Origin: Erwinia sp039023475
GTDB taxonomy: Bacteria > Pseudomonadota > Gammaproteobacteria > Enterobacterales > Enterobacteriaceae
NCBI RefSeq assembly: GCF_039023475.1
Contig: NZ_JBCHVB010000007.1
Location: 158,151-222,150 of the forward strand
Direction: 5' to 3'
Length of the DNA stretch: 64,000 bases
A program made the translations under genes and the position numbers. Each line of letters opens with the position of its first letter. The stretch's first letter is position 1. The notes below the pieces were generated by a model. That model was not told the DNA's origin and did no database searches. It worked only from the letters and a program-made list of their open reading frames with translations. This document shows, piece by piece, positions 58,832 to 64,000 of the stretch.

Positions 58832-59728
58832 ATGAGGGCGAATTCAGAAGAACTCCGGATTTTTGTGGCGGTGGTAGAAAGCGGCAGCTTCAGCCGTGCC
58901 GCCGGCCAGCTGGCAATGGCGAACTCTGCCGTAAGCCGCGCGGTAAAGAAACTGGAAACGAAGCTTGGCGTGGAGCTACTTACCCGCACCACCAGACACG
59001 TTAAGCTCACCCAGGAAGGGGAAACTTACTTCCGTCGGGTACAGCTGATCCTCCGGGAGATGGCCGCCGCAGAAAATGAGCTCATTGAGAGCCGCCAGAC
59101 GCCCCAGGGCCTGCTGCGCATCGATGCCGCCACGCCGGTCGTGCTGCACCTGCTTATGCCGATGGTCAGCGCCTTTCGCGAGCGCTATCCCGACGTCAGG
59201 CTGTCGCTGGTTTCCTCAGAAACCTTCATTAACCTTATTGAGCGCAAAGTCGATATCGCTATTCGTGTTGGTAATCTGACAGACTCAAGCCTGCGCGCCC
59301 GGTCCCTTTTCACCAGCTACAGGAAAATCGTTGCCAGCCCCGCCTACCTTGAGCAGTACGGCAAGCCGCAGCGGGTCGGGGATCTGGCCGATCGCCACTG
59401 CCTGGGCTTTGTTGAGCCTCAGAGCCTGAATCGCTGGCCTGTGGCGCAGGAAGATGGGCAACTTTACGAAATAAATCCGACGATTACGTCAAACAGCGGC
59501 GAGACGCTCAGACAACTTTGTCTGACGGGGAACGGCATCGCCTGTCTGTCGGGTTTTATGATCGATCAGGATATTCAGGCTGGAAGTGTGGTGGAACTGC
59601 TGGCCGATAAGGTGCTGCCAGTCGGGATGCCGTTCAATGCTGTTTATTACAGCGATCGGGCCGTGAGTACGCGCGTCCGGGCATTTATTGATTTTATGGG
59701 CGAGTGGCTGTCAGTAAAGGATCGCTGA
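58832..59728 (+). CDS. yafC: LysR-family transcriptional regulator YafC
   Basis: The 298-residue regulator has the LysR winged helix at the N-terminus (ELRIFVAVVESGSFSRAAGQLAMANSAVSRAVKKLETKLGVELLTRTTR) and a periplasmic-binding-protein-like effector domain (LLRIDAATPVVLHLLMPMVSAFRERYPDVRLSLVSS). It closely matches E. coli YafC, normally next to dkgB. Here dkgB is absent and a PQQ dehydrogenase gene follows at 233 bases, which YafC may or may not control. Confidence 0.93.
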   Translation: MRANSEELRIFVAVVESGSFSRAAGQLAMANSAVSRAVKKLETKLGVELLTRTTRHVKLTQEGETYFRRVQLILREMAAAENELIESRQTPQGLLRIDAATPVVLHLLMPMVSAFRERYPDVRLSLVSSETFINLIERKVDIAIRVGNLTDSSLRARSLFTSYRKIVASPAYLEQYGKPQRVGDLADRHCLGFVEPQSLNRWPVAQEDGQLYEINPTITSNSGETLRQLCLTGNGIACLSGFMIDQDIQAGSVVELLADKVLPVGMPFNAVYYSDRAVSTRVRAFIDFMGEWLSVKDR

Positions 59729-59960
59729 TTGCCATTGCCCGCTGCATAAGGCTCACACTACTCTGTGCGCATCGCAGGCATACCTCTGAGGGGCTATTTA
59801 ACATGGACAGAAGACCTGCTGTAGCAGGTGCATACACATCATTCGATTACCTGCGCGTAACATAATCTCACAAACCAATCCCGATTATTCCAGCGAAGCG
59901 CGTGCAGATACTACGGTTTTTATTAGGCTTGATTTACGTTCCTTTACATGAGAGGCGTTT

Positions 59961-62369
59961 GTGTCAGGTCAAAAACGTTCCCTTTTATCTACGCTAAGCG
60001 GCATCATTGTCACTTTATGTGGTTTGCTGCTGCTGGTGCTGGGCATATGGCTCACTATTGAAGGTGGCACGCCCTGGTATATTGTTTCCGGTCTCGGCAT
60101 TCTGATTGCGGGCCTGCTGATATTACGAAGTAAACCGGCAGGGATTTGGCTCTACCTCGCATCGTTTATCGCCACAGCAGGCTGGGCGCTGTATGAAGTC
60201 GGCCTGGATGGATGGCAGCTCATGCCGCGTCTTTTTGCGCTGGCACTGCTCGGCCTCTGGCTCAGCATGCCATGGATAATTCATCGCATAATGCTTTCAA
60301 AAGCGCAGGCCCGTGCAGGAATAGCTTCCGGAATAGTCTATGTGACAGCGCTTCTGGTCATATTTTTTAGCGGTTGGCAAATTACTGATGCGCGGTTTGT
60401 GCATAAAACCCCCTTCCCCACCGCTACGCAGCCCGCTGCTGCCTCAGATGCTGATAATAATGAATGGCGTTATTATGGCCGCAACGCAGCAGGTCAGCGA
60501 TTTTCACCGCTGGAGCAAATTACTCCGGCGAATGTGAGCCAGCTCAAACCGGTCTGGCGCTACGATAGCGGCGATGTTATGCGTAAGGGCGAAGACAAAG
60601 CGGGCAGAGAGTTCAGCTACGAGGCCACGCCGGTTAAGGTCGGCAACAGCCTTTATCTCTGCACGCCGCATCGCGAAGTGATCGCGCTTGATGCCACCAC
60701 CGGGCGCGAACGCTGGAAATTCACGCCTGAAAATGACACTTCAGCCAACGAATATCTGGCCTGTCGTGGTGTGGCCTATAGTAATGTACCCACTGATGCC
60801 GTTTGCCCGGAAAAAATTATCAGCACCACGGCCGATGCCCGGATGGTGGCGCTCAATGCGCGTACTGGCAAACCCTGTGAGAATTTTGGTGATAAGGGCT
60901 ACGTTAGCCTGACCAATCGTATGGGTAAGGTTCCACCAGGCTTTCATTTCATTACCTCTCAGCCGATGGTGATGAAGGGCAAAATAGTTCTGGGTGGCTG
61001 GATCTACGATAACCAAACCGAAGGCGAGCCGTCCGGGGTAGTACGCGCCTACAGTGAAACCACCGGGCAGCCCGCCTGGGCGTGGGATCTGGGCAGAACG
61101 CCGGCAACGGCACCGCTTAAGCCGGGCGAAACTTTTGCCCGTGGCACGCCAAATGGCTGGGGAACCTACACCGCCGATGCGGAATTGGGACTGATCTTTA
61201 TTCCGCTGGGTAACGCAACGCCAGACTACTATGGGGGTAAGCGCCGGCCTTTTGACAACAAATACTCCAGCGCACTGGTCGCGCTTGATATCCAAACCGG
61301 TGAGGAGAAATGGCATTTTCAGACGGTGCATCACGACGTCTGGGACTTCGATCTCCCTATTGGTCCTACCCTGGTTGATCTGCCTGACGGTAAGGGTAAC
61401 AGCATTCCGGCGCTGGTACAGACCACGAAAATGGGTCAACTTTTTCTGCTCGATCGTCGCAATGGTAAACCGCTGGCGCAGGTTGATGAAAAGCCTGTCC
61501 CTGTCTCCCCCTCTTTGCCCGGAGAACATCTGTCAGCAACGCAGCCGTTCTCAACCGGCATGCCCGATCTTGGTCCACCAGACCTGAAGGCCAGCGATAC
61601 ATGGGGCGCAACGCCATTTGATCAGCTCTGGTGTCGGGTGCAGTTTCATAAGTACCGCTATCAGGGCAAATACACGCCGCCAGCCGAAGGCACGTCGATC
61701 GCTTACCCCGCTTTTGATGGCGTGATGGACTGGTATGGCGCGTCGGTTGATCCAGAACATAAGGTACTTATTGCCAATACGACCTATATGCCTTTCACCA
61801 TGCAGATGATGAAAAGTCAGCAGGCGATTGAGAAAGGGCTGATGGAGCGCTGGCAGGGTTGGGGAAGCGGACAGCCTTACCCTAAGCCTGAAGAGTTCGC
61901 GGTTGGTCCACAATATGGCACCCACTGGGCCGCTGTGGTCAGACCCTGGCTGAGTGTTTTAGGTGCGCCCTGTAGCGCGCCGCCCTGGGGGAAACTCTAT
62001 GCTATTGATTTAAATACCCGAAAAATTATTTGGGAGCGTCCGGCAGGTACTACGCGGGATATGAATATTTTTGGTACGCATACTAATGCGCCGCTGCCAA
62101 CCGGCATGTTTATGATGGGCGGGAATATCATTACCCGGAGCGGACTTATCTTTATGGGAGCGACCGCAGATGATTATATTCGGGCCTTTGATGAGAAGTC
62201 AGGCAAGGAGCTATGGCGCGCTCGTCTGCCAGCCGGGGGACAGGCAACACCCATGACCTATCGCGGTGAAGATCGGCGGCAGTATGTCGTGATTGCCGCT
62301 GGTGGGCATGGCGGCTTAGGCACGCGATCGGGTGATTCACTGATGGCTTATGCGCTGCCTGCAAAATAG
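59961..62369 (+). CDS. Membrane-bound PQQ-dependent dehydrogenase (glucose/quinate family)
   Basis: The 802-residue quinoprotein has five N-terminal membrane segments (to about residue 140) and a periplasmic eight-bladed PQQ propeller (EWRYYGRNAAGQRFSPLEQI...; GRLPAGG-type closing segment RLPAGGQATPMTY). The likely catalytic base is D459 in VHHDVWDFDLP, equal to D466 of E. coli Gcd. The E. coli Gcd stretch rich in PMPVPVP is replaced by NIFGTHTNAPLPTG. So glucose, quinate/shikimate or another polyol could be oxidised, passing electrons to ubiquinone. The start is a GTG with AGAGG upstream. PQQ biosynthesis genes are not in the window. Confidence 0.9.
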   Translation: MSGQKRSLLSTLSGIIVTLCGLLLLVLGIWLTIEGGTPWYIVSGLGILIAGLLILRSKPAGIWLYLASFIATAGWALYEVGLDGWQLMPRLFALALLGLWLSMPWIIHRIMLSKAQARAGIASGIVYVTALLVIFFSGWQITDARFVHKTPFPTATQPAAASDADNNEWRYYGRNAAGQRFSPLEQITPANVSQLKPVWRYDSGDVMRKGEDKAGREFSYEATPVKVGNSLYLCTPHREVIALDATTGRERWKFTPENDTSANEYLACRGVAYSNVPTDAVCPEKIISTTADARMVALNARTGKPCENFGDKGYVSLTNRMGKVPPGFHFITSQPMVMKGKIVLGGWIYDNQTEGEPSGVVRAYSETTGQPAWAWDLGRTPATAPLKPGETFARGTPNGWGTYTADAELGLIFIPLGNATPDYYGGKRRPFDNKYSSALVALDIQTGEEKWHFQTVHHDVWDFDLPIGPTLVDLPDGKGNSIPALVQTTKMGQLFLLDRRNGKPLAQVDEKPVPVSPSLPGEHLSATQPFSTGMPDLGPPDLKASDTWGATPFDQLWCRVQFHKYRYQGKYTPPAEGTSIAYPAFDGVMDWYGASVDPEHKVLIANTTYMPFTMQMMKSQQAIEKGLMERWQGWGSGQPYPKPEEFAVGPQYGTHWAAVVRPWLSVLGAPCSAPPWGKLYAIDLNTRKIIWERPAGTTRDMNIFGTHTNAPLPTGMFMMGGNIITRSGLIFMGATADDYIRAFDEKSGKELWRARLPAGGQATPMTYRGEDRRQYVVIAAGGHGGLGTRSGDSLMAYALPAK

Positions 62370-62466
62370 GGCTGACACCGCCTGAAACAGCGCGGAGATG
62401 TCTGACACATTCCCGCGCGTGGAACCTGAGGTTATCTGACCGTTCGCCTCATCAGGTAACCTTCCC

Positions 62467-63129
62467 TTACATGGCGTGCTTGATACCGCGTTTTAACAGC
62501 AGATAATTTGCGGGTACGGAAATTACATAACCGAAAAACATAGCCACAATCATCTGGCCCCAGAAGGTGACCGATCCTGTTTCAGTGGCGCTGTTAATAT
62601 CACCCCCCCGGAAAAACCACAGGCAAATAAACATTCCTGCCTGAAAAACGATCAGGGAGATCGTGTCAGCTTTGACCGCCTTCACTAAGGCTGCGGTACG
62701 CGATTTCTCACCCATCTCACGCATAGGCAGATATTGAAAAAGAATACCCAGTAAAAACGCCGCGATAAATGAGATCAGCGTATGCCCGAAAAACGCCGAG
62801 CCTGCGAGAGTTGCTTTTGTCAGGGCCGCAACGGGCGCCGCGATGATATCGCCAATAACACAACCTGCCCCACAGTGGGTTGCTGATACACAGGCATCCC
62901 GCCAGCTTATATTGTGATGCGTGTTGTGTTGAGAAGAATGAGAATGATGCTTTGAGGCGCGCTTACCCAGAGCCTGCCAGACAAACCAGCCAAACACAGG
63001 CATATAGAGCCCGGTTACTGGCCAGGTGACAGACATAACTTTCATATGCTGAGGGTGATGGCGGATATTCCAGGCGATCGCCAGAGCTGTGCAAAGGCTG
63101 GCGATAATAATCAGACTGTAAATAAACAT
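62467..63129 (-). CDS. DUF4396 membrane protein with His-rich loop
   Basis: The 220-residue protein has about six membrane segments (2-20, 33-52, 85-105, 112-132, 150-170, 186-205). Between segments two and three is a histidine-rich loop (KHHSHSSQHNTHHN), followed by ATHCGAGCVIGDIIAAP, the hallmark Cys/His motif of DUF4396. The C-terminus VPANYLLLKRGIKHAM is also typical. The motifs suggest metal binding, but no function is established. It is convergent with the PQQ dehydrogenase and lies beyond the rRNA-operon terminator. Confidence 0.82.
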   Translation of the reverse strand: MFIYSLIIIASLCTALAIAWNIRHHPQHMKVMSVTWPVTGLYMPVFGWFVWQALGKRASKHHSHSSQHNTHHNISWRDACVSATHCGAGCVIGDIIAAPVAALTKATLAGSAFFGHTLISFIAAFLLGILFQYLPMREMGEKSRTAALVKAVKADTISLIVFQAGMFICLWFFRGGDINSATETGSVTFWGQMIVAMFFGYVISVPANYLLLKRGIKHAM

Positions 63130-63396
63130 TATTCCTCCATGGCTAAACTTTTAATTCTAGTCGTGTCTGCGGCTTCCATGCCAGTAGCGCGCCCATGTGT
63201 GCAAAAAAGAGGACTTAGACAGGGAAGCCAGGATAAATGACAAGCCACTACATTAGCAGCGCCACAAATGAGATATTTAACTACGATAATAGGGGCTAAT
63301 TGGGAGGGACTTATCAAGACAGTGTGCAAACTGCCAGGAGGAGCAATGCTTACACGGCAAATACCTGCGTTATAAACTTGCCGCTTTTTCTTAGGC

Positions 63397-63429
63397 AAAA
63401 AAAAACCGCACCTCAAAGAGGTACGGCTT
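63397..63429 (-). terminator. rRNA-operon terminator
   Basis: On the minus strand AGCCGTACCTC-TTT-GAGGTGCGGTT forms a strong stem followed by a run of nine T. It ends the transcript carrying tRNA-Thr, 5S rRNA and tRNA-Asp. The rest of the 342-base stretch 63130-63471 shows no gene. Confidence 0.9.
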
Positions 63430-63471
63430 TCAATTTCAGACAGTTTATAAATAAACCTCTGAATAAATAAG

Positions 63472-63548
63472 TGGCGGAACGGACGGGGCTCGAACCCGCG
63501 ACCCCCTGCGTGACAGGCAGGTATTCTAACCAACTGAACTACCGCTCC
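63472..63548 (-). tRNA. aspU: tRNA-Asp (anticodon GTC), distal gene of the rRNA operon
   Basis: A 77-base tRNA identical to the copy at 52391-52467 with encoded CCA. It is the last gene of the rRNA operon, 99 bases after the 5S gene, corresponding to aspU of E. coli rrnH. The two identical tRNA genes lie in the same orientation 11 kb apart. Confidence 0.97.
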
Positions 63549-63647
63549 ACCGATTCTGTACTGAACTCAGAATGTTGCTTCTGATATCAGGTGTTTCACC
63601 CTTTCCACGTCACTGGAAGGTCATGACCAGATAACTGGTCTAAATTG

Positions 63648-63767
63648 ATGTCTGGCAGTTCCCTACTCTCGCATGGGGAGACCCCACACTACCATCGGCG
63701 CTACGGCGTTTCACTTCTGAGTTCGGCATGGGGTCAGGTGGGACCACCGCGCTACAGCCGCCAGACA
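63648..63767 (-). rRNA. rrf: 5S ribosomal RNA
   Basis: A complete 120-base 5S gene on the minus strand, from TGTCTGGCGGC to GCCAGACAT. It contains the conserved GACCCCATGCCGAACTCAGAAG and GATGGTAGTGTGGGG segments. It lies between tRNA-Thr and tRNA-Asp, so it is probably the second 5S gene of the operon, as in E. coli rrnD. The 23S and first 5S would lie beyond the window end. Confidence 0.98.
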
Positions 63768-63878
63768 AATCTTGCTGCCTGAAACAAATATTTTGTTCTG
63801 ATACTTTGCGGGCTTTCCGCCGTTCTCAGCACAAATCTTCTGTTCCCGCTAAATCTTAACTTGTATCAAGTTAATAAA

Positions 63879-63954
63879 TGGTGCTGATACCCAGAGTCGA
63901 ACTGGGGACCTCACCCTTACCAAGGGTGCGCTCTACCAACTGAGCCATATCAGC
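63879..63954 (-). tRNA. tRNA-Thr (anticodon GGT)
   Basis: A 76-base tRNA on the minus strand from GCTGATATGGCTCAGTTGG to the encoded CCA. The anticodon GGT is read from positions 63921-63919. In E. coli the same tRNA (thrV) lies between two 5S genes in rrnD. A first 5S gene should precede it outside the window. Confidence 0.96.
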
Positions 63955-64000
63955 ACTTTGTTACTTACAACAAGCGGCAAAAACACGCTTACTGTTTAAT

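Noticed and set aside
63129..63533. A 134-codon minus-strand frame through the second tRNA-Asp
   Set aside because: It begins inside the tRNA gene and crosses the rRNA terminator. The same leading residues appear at the first tRNA-Asp because the tRNA sequences are identical.

Overview
The window is a chromosomal segment of a gamma-proteobacterium of the order Enterobacterales. Gene order over its first 26 kb (recB-ptrA-recC-ppdC-ygdB-ppdB-ppdA-thyA-lgt-ptsP-rppH-mutH-ygdQ-ygdR-tas-lplT-aas-omr-galR) follows the 64-minute region of Escherichia coli. Its last 12 kb (aspV-dnaQ/rnhA-yafS-gloB-mltD-yafE-yafD-yafC-...-aspU-5S) follows the E. coli 5-minute region. The two blocks are joined here by about 26 kb of metabolic genes, so this is not E. 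coli. Overall protein divergence and gene content (FtsI paralog, single Omr RNA, quinoprotein dehydrogenase, hpx genes) suggest an Erwinia/Pantoea-like member, but I cannot fix the genus from sequence alone.

Layout. 1-13.3 kb, minus strand: recombination (recB start, recC, protease III), four minor-pseudopilin genes, thymidylate synthase, Lgt, PtsP and RppH. 13.3-14.0 kb: a DnaA-box region at the place where E. coli has DARS2. 14.0-17.1 kb, plus strand: mutH, a TerC protein, a small lipoprotein and tas. 17.2-25.0 kb, minus strand: lplT-aas, an extra FtsI-type transpeptidase, one OmrA/B-type small RNA and a cytoplasmic molybdopterin S/N-oxide reductase. 25.2-26.2 kb: galR with its own operator.

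26.3-31.3 kb is a beta-glucoside (cellobiose-type) PTS cluster with a GH1 phospho-glycosidase and a UxuR/ExuR-like regulator. Three copies of a matching operator lie between the divergent transcripts. 31.4-35.4 kb is methionine salvage: mtnDCB divergent from mtnE and an omega-amidase, with tandem MetJ boxes between them.

35.4-52.1 kb is a compact purine-ring (urate/allantoin) catabolic cluster like the Klebsiella hpx genes. It holds urate-type and allantoin-type permeases, HIU hydrolase, an allantoate amidohydrolase fused to OHCU decarboxylase, ureidoglycine-glyoxylate aminotransferase, allantoin racemase and allantoinase. It also has oxamate amidohydrolase with the AtzG/AtzE/AtzH-like trio, a complete polar amino-acid-type ABC importer, and RpiR and GntR regulators. 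The sequence shows a near-perfect sigma-54 promoter plus an NtrC site ahead of the ABC importer, and sigma-54-like promoters ahead of hpxW and the NCS1 permease. The inferred role is nitrogen scavenging from purines under nitrogen limitation. Urate oxidase, xanthine dehydrogenase and an oxalurate transcarbamylase are not in the window.

52.4-64 kb: tRNA-Asp, the DNA polymerase III proofreading subunit and RNase H, glyoxalase II, MltD, small enzymes, a LysR regulator, a membrane PQQ dehydrogenase, a DUF4396 membrane protein, and the distal end of an rRNA operon on the minus strand (tRNA-Thr, 5S, tRNA-Asp, terminator).

I see no CRISPR array, insertion sequence, integrase or prophage. Gene-free stretches above 300 bases are 13335-14018 (DnaA-box region), 52052-52390 (a possible gene remnant and the tRNA terminator) and 63130-63471 (rRNA-operon terminator). 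All assignments come from reading the sequence and recalling family features; no search was run.
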